Assembly (NCBI GenBank): GCA_018660405.1
Contig: JABJKL010000261.1
Span: 1 to 25,752 of the forward strand
Source: Pseudomonadota bacterium
Lineage (GTDB): Bacteria > Pseudomonadota > Gammaproteobacteria > Arenicellales > Arenicellaceae
Direction of reading: 5' to 3'
DNA length: 25,752 nt
The translations under genes and the position numbers were made by a program. The notes beneath the pieces were generated by a model. It ran no database searches. It saw only the letters and a list, made by a program, of their open reading frames with translations, and was not told the DNA's origin. Position 1 is the stretch's first letter, and each line of letters starts with the position of its first letter. Of this stretch, positions 7,654-14,975 are shown piece by piece.

Positions 7654-8210
7654 TGCAAAAGTTATTGCGAACTTTGCGGAACGACGAATCTCTCATGCTG
7701 GCTTATCAGAAGGGCGATTCGGTCGCGTTTGAGGTGTTGTATATGAGACATAAAGACAGTTTATTCAAATTTTTGTATAACAGTTGTCAGCAACATCAAT
7801 TGGTGGAAGATTTGGCACAAGACATCTGGCTTTCCATTATTCGAGGAGTCGCAAACTATAAGCCTTTGGCAACGTTTAAAACCTATTTATACCGTATCGC
7901 GCGCAATAAACTCATCGACCATTGGCGCCAGAATAAAGAGAATAAATATGCTCATTCAGAATTCAACGAACAGACATATTTGCATAACACAGATTATTTC
8001 AGCGCTGCAGAACGAAAAATGCAAGTTGGAGAAGTGCTGGACGCCATAATGCAATTACCGGGCGAGCAACGAGAGGCCTTTTTATTGCGCGCGGAAGGAT
8101 TTAGTCAACAGGAAATTTCAGAGATTACCGACAGCAAGCCGGAAACCGTAAAAAGCAGGGTGCGATACGCGAACCGACAATTACACTCAATGGTGGAGGT
8201 ATCGTCATGA
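7653..8210 (+). CDS. ECF-type RNA polymerase sigma factor
   Basis: 185 residues, the usual length for extracytoplasmic-function sigma-70 proteins. Region 2 is seen at about residues 25-90 (YMRHKDSLFKFLYN, VEDLAQDIWLSII, TFKTYLYRIARNKLIDHWR); region 4 is at about 128-180 (MQLPGEQREAFLLRAEGFSQQEI followed by KPETVKSRVRYANRQL, a helix-turn-helix for -35 recognition). The ATG overlaps the TAA of the vWA gene (TAATG), and the stop overlaps the next ATG (ATGA), so three proteins are translationally coupled. The next gene has the topology of an anti-sigma factor. The target promoters are unknown; autoregulation of this operon is likely from family habit only. Confidence 0.95.
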   Translation: MQKLLRTLRNDESLMLAYQKGDSVAFEVLYMRHKDSLFKFLYNSCQQHQLVEDLAQDIWLSIIRGVANYKPLATFKTYLYRIARNKLIDHWRQNKENKYAHSEFNEQTYLHNTDYFSAAERKMQVGEVLDAIMQLPGEQREAFLLRAEGFSQQEISEITDSKPETVKSRVRYANRQLHSMVEVSS

Positions 8211-9028
8211 ATGATAGTAATTCAGAAGATCTTTTAGAACTGTACGGACGCGTTCCGAGCGTGAAATCTCCGCATGATTTGGATCAAAAAATCCTTAGCG
8301 AAGCAAAACGTTTAGCGCCCGAGCGCTCTGGTAACTTCTCGCGTGGATGGATACCCGCTACCGCCGCTGTGTGCGTAATTGGGTTAGCCGGGCTACTAAG
8401 CCGACCGGTTTTTCTCAACCAGGAGCCACCACTGTCTGTAGAGTCAGCAGCACTGATTGGTGAACGTGTTTCCGATAGCGAGGCCATTGCCCAGTATTCG
8501 CGCCAGCTGCGCGTTAGCGAAGTGGCGATATCAAATAACGCGGCAGAAAAAACGACATTAACAAGCATCGCTATAGAAAGAGAACCCGGGGCCATTTCCA
8601 GCGCTACCGTCGAACGACAAAGATTTGAACAGGACCCGTCTTCTTCGGCATCCCTGCGACCTTCGGCATCTTTAATTGCGCCACGCTCACAACGATTACT
8701 GAATGAAACAGCACTGGATCAAGATGACGATGTTGAAATCATCGCCTATGAAGAGCCGTCTGTCGCTTTTGCACCAAACCCGGTAGCCGCCACCGTGAGT
8801 GAGCCTTTATCCGGGGCAGCACAGGCTCCTCTCGCCGATGAAAACTTATCGGAATCAGAAGTGATTCAAGCGCTTGAGGAGATTGAAAAGCTTCTTCGGG
8901 AGGAAAATTTTGAGGCTGCGAGATTCCAGCTGAATGTGCTAAAACTACGTTGTTTTGACTGCGATATTCCGGCATCTGTTGAACAACGGTTACAGACGAA
9001 CCCGGATAACGCTGGGCCACTAAATTGA
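8207..9028 (+). CDS. Single-pass membrane protein, putative anti-sigma factor
   Basis: 273 residues, family not recognised from sequence. The layout is typical of membrane anti-sigma factors: an N-terminal cytosolic segment of about 46 residues (acidic start, DLDQKILSEAKR helix), one hydrophobic span at about 48-65 (WIPATAAVCVIGLAGLLS), then about 200 periplasmic residues. No zinc-binding ZAS motif (HxxxCxxC) is visible. The periplasmic part is low-complexity and Ser/Ala/Glu-rich, and the C-terminus is a predicted helical hairpin (ALEEIEKLLREENFEAARFQL) with a CFDC motif at Cys249-Cys252. It starts inside the sigma gene (4-base overlap). An 18-base repeat at 8643-8670 gives SASLRP-SASLIA. The anti-sigma role is inferred from position and topology. 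Confidence 0.7.
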   Translation: MNDSNSEDLLELYGRVPSVKSPHDLDQKILSEAKRLAPERSGNFSRGWIPATAAVCVIGLAGLLSRPVFLNQEPPLSVESAALIGERVSDSEAIAQYSRQLRVSEVAISNNAAEKTTLTSIAIEREPGAISSATVERQRFEQDPSSSASLRPSASLIAPRSQRLLNETALDQDDDVEIIAYEEPSVAFAPNPVAATVSEPLSGAAQAPLADENLSESEVIQALEEIEKLLREENFEAARFQLNVLKLRCFDCDIPASVEQRLQTNPDNAGPLN

Positions 9029-9057
9029 GGGACATATTGCTCTGTCAGGGGAAATTT

Positions 9058-9768
9058 ATGAAGGTATCCATAAAAGTGCAGGTATTAATCGTTTTACTGG
9101 CGTTAGTGATGGACGTAGCCAACGCGCAAACGAGAATTATCGCTGTAGAAGGATCGGCCACCATCGAAGCAGTGCCCGACATAATTCGAGTGCAATATCT
9201 CGTTTCAAATATCAGTGATGAAGGGGTGAGTGCTGCCAAGCAAGTTGTCGATGAAACGGCTATACGCACGATAGAAGCCTTGGTTGATTTGGGCGTCGAA
9301 AAGGAAAGCGTAACTTCATCAACTCTATTGGTCGAACCAGTCGATCAATACGACGCCAATGACAATTATATTGGCTCTTCGCAGAGCGAAGTGTCACGCA
9401 GCCTGGAACTCGTATTGCTGGAAGTTGGGCTGTATAACCAGGTGATTGAGGCTTTGGTCGATGCTGGAGTAACCGAAATTGAAAGTATTTCTCCGGATGT
9501 TTCGAACTACGACGAGTTAAAAATGGAGGCGCTCGCAGCTGCGGCTGTGAATGCGAAAAAGGAAGCTGCATTTCTGTCTGCGCAGCTGGGGGCGACTTTG
9601 GGAAGTGTACATCAGATCGGAAAACAACAATTACGACGGCATTTTACATTGCAGGAAATTGTTGTTACGGCCAGACAACGATCAGAAGACAGGTCGATAC
9701 CGTACGAGTTTGAGCCTGGCACAGTGGAAGTAACTGCAGATATATACGTTGAATTTGAGCTTGAATGA
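9058..9768 (+). CDS. Exported SIMPL-domain (DUF541) protein
   Basis: 236 residues. The ATG at 9058 is chosen because it has AGGGGA a few bases upstream and opens a clean signal peptide (MKVSIKVQVLIVLLALVMDVANAQ), with cleavage likely after ANA. The mature part shows the SIMPL/BP26 (PF04402) pattern: IIAVEGSATIEAVPDIIRVQ at the start, alternating beta strands and helices, EALAAAAVNAKKEAAFLSAQLGATLG in the middle and a final strand VEVTADIYVEFELE. The function is poorly defined; BP26 forms channel-like oligomers and several members are periplasmic or outer-membrane associated. It sits 29 bases after the putative anti-sigma gene and overlaps the next gene by 4 bases, consistent with the same operon. 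Confidence 0.9.
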   Translation: MKVSIKVQVLIVLLALVMDVANAQTRIIAVEGSATIEAVPDIIRVQYLVSNISDEGVSAAKQVVDETAIRTIEALVDLGVEKESVTSSTLLVEPVDQYDANDNYIGSSQSEVSRSLELVLLEVGLYNQVIEALVDAGVTEIESISPDVSNYDELKMEALAAAAVNAKKEAAFLSAQLGATLGSVHQIGKQQLRRHFTLQEIVVTARQRSEDRSIPYEFEPGTVEVTADIYVEFELE

Positions 9769-10361
9769 TTAATGAACTGAATGAGTGCTGGGATGCAGCA
9801 TATAGGAATATCTTGCCAATCGCCCACCAATTCAAGGACCGGTTCGCTGATAGATGGGTGAGGTTTCACACGCTGCCGTGGTCAAAGCGCTATGCGGAAA
9901 ATGACACCGAAAATCAAATTATCCTGCAAAGACATAACGCCTTGCTGAGTGCGATCAGCGGCCGGGATTTCCCGTTGTTTTTAATAACCACGGGATTTAA
10001 TGAGACGGGTGATGCTGAACGACTCAACGAAAAGCTCGTCGAGGCTGACCCATCGGCCCAGTTATGGAAAAGCATCGCCATGCACGAAAATGATGATGGC
10101 TCATATGATGTCCCAGAGTACAAAAATTACTGGCATCTGTTCGTCAGTAAATGGCGTTGGGCTAATGGCATTTTCGACCCAATTTTGCGTCTGGTAGCAG
10201 TCGATCATATCTCTAATGTCATGATCGTGAATCCAGCAAAGCACTGCTGGTATCACCCCTACGACGGTGGGGCAGATATAGTGTTGAGCTCGACTTTCCA
10301 AAGAGACAGACTAAAGGCCGAACATACACAATGGCTATCAGATCAATTAAACGGATTATGA
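9765..10361 (+). CDS. Conserved-looking cytosolic protein of unknown function (possibly DUF3885-like)
   Basis: 198 residues with no signal peptide or membrane span. Blocks that look conserved include FADRWVRFHTLPWSKRYAENDTE, LQRHNALLSAI, FLITTGF near residue 70 and the C-terminal HPYDGGADIVL. The arrangement reminds me of DUF3885-type proteins, but I am not sure of this. It begins inside the SIMPL gene (ATGA overlap), so it is probably cotranscribed with the sigma-factor operon, although its soluble nature does not suggest an envelope role. Families of this size and style are often annotated near toxins as immunity-like proteins, but nothing here supports that directly. Confidence 0.75.
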   Translation: MINELNECWDAAYRNILPIAHQFKDRFADRWVRFHTLPWSKRYAENDTENQIILQRHNALLSAISGRDFPLFLITTGFNETGDAERLNEKLVEADPSAQLWKSIAMHENDDGSYDVPEYKNYWHLFVSKWRWANGIFDPILRLVAVDHISNVMIVNPAKHCWYHPYDGGADIVLSSTFQRDRLKAEHTQWLSDQLNGL

Positions 10362-10449
10362 AACAATCACCAGGCATTTGTCCCAATGGTTGGACCCTGG
10401 TTCTGTGCCCTATTCGCTTACAACAGCGCATAACGTAAAGGATATAGCG

Positions 10450-10866
10450 ATGCCAGGCTGTATATTTAGAGTGACGGGAACCGAATTAAATGTCGACGAA
10501 TGCCTGGCATTAGGTCCATTTGAAGCCAATCGAATTGATCGAAAAGGCGAACCGCGTCACCCAAAAATGCCTGATGGCCGGATCAATGAGCACGATGGGT
10601 TCACCGTGCTGGTAAACGACGACGCTGTCGACGAGGTTTCGCATCAAATCAGGGAAGCACAGCATTTTCTGGAGCAAAACAAGGCAGCATTGCACAAGCT
10701 GACTTCACGCATGGATGTCGATGAAACCTGTTTGGATTTCGGGTGGGATTTCCCGGTAGCGAACGACACCTTTGCGCAATTCAATTATTTTCCGCCGTCG
10801 TTATTACGGCTCTGTGGCGATCTTAATATTGGCATCGAAATATCCGTCTACGCGACTGAAGATTGA
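10450..10866 (+). CDS. Small cytosolic protein of unknown function
   Basis: 138 residues. The ATG at 10450 is chosen because AAAGGA at 10437-10442 lies 7 bases upstream; the frame is open further up to about 10378 but without a ribosome binding site. No signal or membrane segment. Seen: an N-terminal strand-rich segment (CIFRVTGTELNVDECLAL), a central helix (VSHQIREAQHFLEQNKAALHKL) and a C-terminal block DFGWDFPVANDTFAQFNYFPPSLLRLCGDLNIGIEISVY, which looks like a conserved motif of small immunity-like or DUF4279-like proteins. The family is not firmly recognised. It lies 88 bases after the previous gene and is the last plus-strand gene before convergent rapA. Confidence 0.75.
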   Translation: MPGCIFRVTGTELNVDECLALGPFEANRIDRKGEPRHPKMPDGRINEHDGFTVLVNDDAVDEVSHQIREAQHFLEQNKAALHKLTSRMDVDETCLDFGWDFPVANDTFAQFNYFPPSLLRLCGDLNIGIEISVYATED

Positions 10867-10876
10867 CTTTAGCCCG

Positions 10877-10903
10877 GATATTGGATGAAAGCGGACCAAT
10901 ATC
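10877..10903. other. Inverted repeat in the convergent gap before rapA
   Basis: GATATTGG (10877-10884) and CCAATATC (10896-10903) form a perfect 8-bp stem with an 11-base loop, 10 bases after the last plus-strand gene. There is no U tract, so a terminator role is only possible, not shown. The rest of the 132-base gap to rapA shows nothing I can name. Confidence 0.3.
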
Positions 10904-10998
10904 GACTATAGTAATATACTACCGATTATTGTTGATGGCGTTTTGCCGAATTCATTCATAGTGATTGTTTAAACTGCATCTCGAACCGACGCTAACGG

Positions 10999-13818
10999 CT
11001 ATGTAGCAATAATTACCCGCAGCCCATCGATATTCAAATGCAGGGTGGCAAAATAATCCTTCGCCACTTGAAGTTCGTCTTCGAAAAACTCGATCTCCTC
11101 ATCGCGCACATTTGGGTTTCGAAGTTTTAAGGCTTTGAGTCGGGAAATCTCTGTATTGAGCTGGGTCGATGCTTTATCAATTGCGCGGTCAGCAATGATC
11201 TTCGCCGCGGGTGCGGACAGTCTAATGGCGCGTTCACACATTTTTTTAAGGTGCGGTGTCTTGGCTCGCATAATTTTGCGTGCCAGTTCGCGGGGCGGCT
11301 TTTCAATATGCCGATTTAACAAATTATAACTGAGAACTTTACCCAACTCCTGCCCCCCGGCATCAATCAATAACCTCACGGTTGAGCGAGCCATATATTT
11401 TTGCAGGCGTGCCGGCACGTTCGCTACAAACAAACATTCAAGAAAAAAGTCCCCAAGCGGGTAGTCCGGGTGCTTCAGCAGGGCGAGCGTCGAATTGCCT
11501 TTTTCACCCGTAAGCACGCGTTCCATAACCTGCTGCACCATATCGTGTTCCCAGGTTATGAACTGCATGTCTTCATGGGCGAGCGCTTTATCTCTCAACC
11601 AGGTAATTGTTATTCCATCGTCCTGAAGGTGAGGAAACGGCTCCCGCATGCGTCCAGAAGGCCTTAACACTAAAGCAGCTTCAGAGTGTGCTTCACTATT
11701 GACCCCGAAGGCATCGAACACCGAATCCAGATAGGCAGGTAAATCAGACTCCATTTCTGCCTTTTCGATCATAGACTTAAGCCTTTGTGCCTCGGCTGGA
11801 CGGCAGGAATTCGCCTCTAGTAACACATCTCTACCCTTCTCCAATTCCTGGTTAGCTTGCTTAACCGCCGTGCTCGCATCTTTAATCAAGTTTGACAGCG
11901 CAGCATCATCTCGCATCGCCAATAGCAAACGATCGCGATACTGTTGGTACACTGTAAAAGCAGACGGGCATGGAGAATTCAGTGCATTTAGTGCCATGTG
12001 GTACCACATGGCGAGAGCTTTCTGCGCGCCCTTATCAATGTATGGCACGTGAATACGAATACGATCTTGCTGACCAATACGATCAATTCGCCCAATACGC
12101 TGTTCCAACAAATCTGGATTTTCGGGCAGGTCGAAAAGAACCAAATCTTGAGCGAACTGGAAGTTTCGCCCTTCGCTACCAATTTCTGAGCACAATAGAA
12201 TTTGTGTGCCGTCATCGCTGTCGGCAAAAAATGCCGCCGCCCGATCACGCTCAACAATACTCATATCCTCATGAAACATAGCCGCATGTAAATTCATCCG
12301 CACACGCAAGGTTTCATATAAATCCAAAACAGTATTTATATGCGCCGCTATCAATAAGGTCTTTCGCTGACGGTGTTCACGTAAATACGCTTCAAGCCAT
12401 TCGATGCGTGGATCATGTGCGGTCCATGGGGTTTCCTCATCAAGCTCGGTATATCTCGATTCTGGCGTTGCGATAGCCAGCATCTCAGCCGAGTACTCAT
12501 TCGGTGCAGGCAAGGGCGCAAGATTTACCTCGCGCTCAGGAAATCCACCCACCGCTGCACGTGTGTTGCGAAACAACACGCGCCCCGTTCCATGCAGGTC
12601 CAGTAGTTCAGCAATGATTTCGTCTTGCTGTTCCCCGGTTAACTGCTTGCCAGCCAGCAGGGCTTGTTTCAAACCACCGCTTGCCAAGCGGTCTTCGATC
12701 AATTTCTGTTGTGGTTTGCTTAACTGCTTACGTGCAAGCAGCAATTGAACGCCAGGCGCTATCTTCTGGTACCCCGCTTCTTCAGTCTCGAACTCCGCAA
12801 AACTCGAGTAACGCTCGGGATCAAGCAGGCGTAATCGCGCAAAATGACTTTGCTTACCCAATTGCTGCGGCGTTCCGGTCAACAAGAGAACACCGGGGGT
12901 TGCAGAACTGATCGCATCGATCAGGTCGTACTCTAAACTGCTTTCTTTTTCAGACCATTGCAAATGGTGCGCCTCATCGACCACCAGCATATCCCACTGC
13001 CCGTCCAAAGCATTCGATGCTGCTGCTGGTTGGCTACACAAGAACTCCAGCGAGCAAAGCACCAATTGGCTGGCAAAAAAAGGATTCTCGGCTTCACCAC
13101 TTTCCTTGATGTCGAGAAAAGTGTCTTCATTCATCAAACGAAACGCCAGCTGAAATCGGCGGCGCATTTCTACCAACCACTGATGAAGCAAATTGTTGGG
13201 CACAACAAGCAAAGCACGCGCAACCAAACCATTTAATATCTGCTGATGCAAAATCAATCCAGCCTCAATTGTCTTGCCCAGACCCACCTCATCAGCGAGC
13301 AGCACTCGGGGGGCATAGCGGCTCGCAACTTTATTTGCCACGTATAATTGATGGGGAATTAAACTTGCCCTGGCGCCCTGCAACCCCAGGGTTGGAGAAC
13401 TTGCAAGCGCTTCAACTTCCTGCCAGGTCTCTACTCGCAAGCGAAACCATTTTTCGTTATCTAGCTGTCCATTAAACAAGCGTTCCGCAGGGCGGTTTAA
13501 CTGGATATTGGGGTCCAGAGCAATTTCCGCCACTGATTGTTCGGATCCGTCCGCATTGATGCAATGATAAATAATCAGCCCGGCAGCTTCTTCAATCGAT
13601 TCAATCCGCGAGAGCTCACCCGCGGTATTGGCAATTTGATCGCCCACCGCAAAAGTGATTCGAGTCAAAGGAGATCCCTGTTTGGCATAAACACGGGTTT
13701 CACCCGTTAAGGGATAGGCTATCGCCACTGTCCGGTGATCGGATTCAACCACTATACCCAAACCCAAGGATAAATCGCTATCGTTCAGCCAACGCTGGCC
13801 GAGAATAAAGTCATTCAT
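10999..13818 (-). CDS. rapA: RNA polymerase-associated ATPase RapA (SWI2/SNF2 family)
   Basis: 939 residues versus 968 in E. coli. RapA binds RNA polymerase and uses ATP to recycle it after termination. The N-terminal Tudor-like region MNDFILGQRWLNDSDLSLGLG matches the family. Helicase motif I is LADEVGLGKTIEAG, motif II is VVDEAHH, motif III is LLLTGTP, and the C-terminal helicase lobe carries SEIGSEGRNFQFAQ, DLPENPDLLEQRIGRIDRIGQ. The long C-terminal domain ends in a helical region rich in Lys and Arg. The ATG at 13816-13818 lies 34 bases downstream of a TATAAT box. No strong Shine-Dalgarno is visible. It stands alone: the gene downstream (plus strand) is convergent, and the yceI gene upstream is separated by 155 bases. 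Confidence 0.98.
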   Translation of the reverse strand: MNDFILGQRWLNDSDLSLGLGIVVESDHRTVAIAYPLTGETRVYAKQGSPLTRITFAVGDQIANTAGELSRIESIEEAAGLIIYHCINADGSEQSVAEIALDPNIQLNRPAERLFNGQLDNEKWFRLRVETWQEVEALASSPTLGLQGARASLIPHQLYVANKVASRYAPRVLLADEVGLGKTIEAGLILHQQILNGLVARALLVVPNNLLHQWLVEMRRRFQLAFRLMNEDTFLDIKESGEAENPFFASQLVLCSLEFLCSQPAAASNALDGQWDMLVVDEAHHLQWSEKESSLEYDLIDAISSATPGVLLLTGTPQQLGKQSHFARLRLLDPERYSSFAEFETEEAGYQKIAPGVQLLLARKQLSKPQQKLIEDRLASGGLKQALLAGKQLTGEQQDEIIAELLDLHGTGRVLFRNTRAAVGGFPEREVNLAPLPAPNEYSAEMLAIATPESRYTELDEETPWTAHDPRIEWLEAYLREHRQRKTLLIAAHINTVLDLYETLRVRMNLHAAMFHEDMSIVERDRAAAFFADSDDGTQILLCSEIGSEGRNFQFAQDLVLFDLPENPDLLEQRIGRIDRIGQQDRIRIHVPYIDKGAQKALAMWYHMALNALNSPCPSAFTVYQQYRDRLLLAMRDDAALSNLIKDASTAVKQANQELEKGRDVLLEANSCRPAEAQRLKSMIEKAEMESDLPAYLDSVFDAFGVNSEAHSEAALVLRPSGRMREPFPHLQDDGITITWLRDKALAHEDMQFITWEHDMVQQVMERVLTGEKGNSTLALLKHPDYPLGDFFLECLFVANVPARLQKYMARSTVRLLIDAGGQELGKVLSYNLLNRHIEKPPRELARKIMRAKTPHLKKMCERAIRLSAPAAKIIADRAIDKASTQLNTEISRLKALKLRNPNVRDEEIEFFEDELQVAKDYFATLHLNIDGLRVIIAT

Positions 13819-13851
13819 GGTGGAGAAAACAGGCGGGTTTTACGGTGCGTG

Positions 13852-13857
13852 ATTATA
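13852..13857 (-). promoter_or_regulatory. -10 box of a probable rapA promoter
   Basis: A perfect TATAAT is read on the minus strand 33 bases upstream of the rapA ATG. About 18 bases further up lies TTAAGC, a weak -35 match. The transcript would have a leader of roughly 25-30 bases. Confidence 0.5.
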
Positions 13858-13928
13858 GAGGTTTTAAGACCTATCGCTTAATCAGATTCAGCCCCACGTT
13901 CAGGGTTACTTTGTTCGAATTACCTCGG

Positions 13929-13958
13929 TTGCGCTGTTGATAACACACAACAGCGCAA
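13929..13958. other. 11-bp perfect hairpin downstream of yceI
   Basis: TTGCGCTGTTG (13929-13939) and CAACAGCGCAA (13948-13958) are perfect inverted repeats with an 8-base loop, 15 bases past the yceI stop. On the minus strand a T-rich stretch precedes rather than follows the stem, so it lacks the U tract of a standard terminator. It may protect the 3' end of the yceI mRNA or terminate with help. Confidence 0.45.
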
Positions 13959-13973
13959 TAAAGCAAAAAATTA

Positions 13974-14597
13974 TCACTCCGGATTAAACAACAAATTGAA
14001 AGTGACCGGCACCGCATAAGAGATGCTAGGCAGTCCCGCAAGTTCACGAAGTTTATTCACACCGTCAACCAAAGAAAAATCTCCGGCACTCAGGTTGATA
14101 GGAGAAGTGGTTTGAACACGCAACGAACCATCACTCAGTTGAGTGAGCTGTACTGCTGAGGTCATATCACTGCTTACTCCATGCAGATTAATATTGAACC
14201 CCAGCTCAGTGGTAACGCTTTCACCCACTGAGAGATCTGCCAAATTTAAACCGGTCAAATCTGCGGTGATATTTGCCGTTGCAAACGAAGCCACTTCGAA
14301 CAGGAATTCCAACATGCGTTCATCGCGTAACTCGACAGCTGTATCAACTGAAGACAGGTCGATGCTTACGGTGGCATTAGCCGTATTTGCGCTACCCGAT
14401 AAGCTAGTGAAACTATTTGTCTCAAGGATATGTTCTGCTTTGATGGTTAGGAAATATAAACCGGAACCGTCGCTATTTAACACCCATGACGTAGGGCCCG
14501 GGGTCGCCGCTGATTCTTCTACCGCCGCTTGATTATTCTGTTGAGTGCAGGCGGCCAGAGCACTGGCCACCAAAAGAATGCTTAGTAATCGTCGCAT
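13974..14597 (-). CDS. YceI-like family lipoprotein
   Basis: 207 residues. The signal peptide ends in the lipobox LAAC (Cys16), followed by a Gln/Ala-rich linker; YceI proteins are usually soluble periplasmic, so the lipid anchor is a variation. The body fits the YceI fold (PF04264, a lipocalin-like barrel that in some members binds polyisoprenoids): SWVLNSDGSGLYFLTIKAEHILETNSFTSLSGS, then SVDTAVELRDERMLEFLFEVASF near the middle, and a repeated strand pattern to VPVTFNLLFN at the end. The ATG has an excellent GGAGGT 4 bases upstream. The leader region contains a 268-base palindromic element, and beyond it a Fur-box-like site overlapping a promoter candidate, so iron control is possible. Confidence 0.88.
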   Translation of the reverse strand: MRRLLSILLVASALAACTQQNNQAAVEESAATPGPTSWVLNSDGSGLYFLTIKAEHILETNSFTSLSGSANTANATVSIDLSSVDTAVELRDERMLEFLFEVASFATANITADLTGLNLADLSVGESVTTELGFNINLHGVSSDMTSAVQLTQLSDGSLRVQTTSPINLSAGDFSLVDGVNKLRELAGLPSISYAVPVTFNLLFNPE

Positions 14598-14632
14598 TGT
14601 TACCTCCGATTGGTTTTTTTATAAAATACGGG

Positions 14633-14900
14633 TGGTGCTTTTTCAAGGTTTAAAATTAGGGTTCAGTGCGCTTGTCAGTGTTCATGGCAAGGCGCGTCTC
14701 GCAGAAAATGGTTGTTCCATTCTCAAGAGATGCAACGCAGTCCATGGGCGTTGACAAGCTCACCCGAAGGGCACTGACCTGATGTCCCACTACTGCGTTA
14801 CAACGCTTGCCAAGGGAATAACCCTTCGCTGCGCGCTGCGCCTTGTTGTGAAACGTCATGTCAGCGCTGAACCAAATTTTTAAATCTTGAAAGAGCACCA
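14633..14900. repeat. 268-base MITE-like inverted-repeat element with nested hairpins
   Basis: Two arms of exactly 109 bases (14633-14741 and 14792-14900) align in reverse complement without gaps; I count about 78 of 109 matches by hand, strongest at the outer ends (TGGTGCT...AGCACCA) and at the inner ends (AACGCAGT...ACTGCGTT). The centre is 50 bases (14742-14791). Each arm holds its own small hairpin: AATGG/CCATT at 14707-14721 and AAGGG/CCCTT at 14812-14826. There is no transposase or coding potential; short open frames across it look like by-products of the symmetry. It fills most of the 378-base gene-free stretch 14598-14975. Confidence 0.75.
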
Positions 14901-14911
14901 ATGAACCGAAT

Positions 14912-14926
14912 TGATAATCATTATCG
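14912..14926. promoter_or_regulatory. Fur-box candidate
   Basis: The sequence TGATAATCATTATCG matches the 7-1-7 Fur palindrome (TGATAATnATTATCA) at all but the last position. It overlaps the -10 box of the promoter candidate reading toward yceI on the minus strand, the classical position for iron-dependent repression. Confidence 0.6.
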
Positions 14927-14948
14927 CAGTTTATAGCGATGGCTTAAA
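14920..14948 (-). promoter_or_regulatory. Promoter candidate reading toward yceI
   Basis: On the minus strand TTTAAG (14943-14948), a 17-base spacer and GATAAT (14920-14925), preceded by TGC as an extended -10, form a plausible sigma-70 promoter. The transcript would run through the whole palindromic element before reaching yceI. Confidence 0.4.
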
Positions 14949-14975
14949 AAAACAATACGTTTGCCGTCGTTCCGC

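Noticed and set aside
8643..8670. 18-base imperfect repeat in the putative anti-sigma gene (SASLRP-SASLIA)
   Set aside because: It is short, in a low-complexity Ser/Ala-rich linker and of a different period from the 15-base arrays, so not counted with them.
14545..14901. Short open frames on both strands within the palindromic element
   Set aside because: The two frames are near mirror images created by the inverted repeat, with no ribosome binding site.
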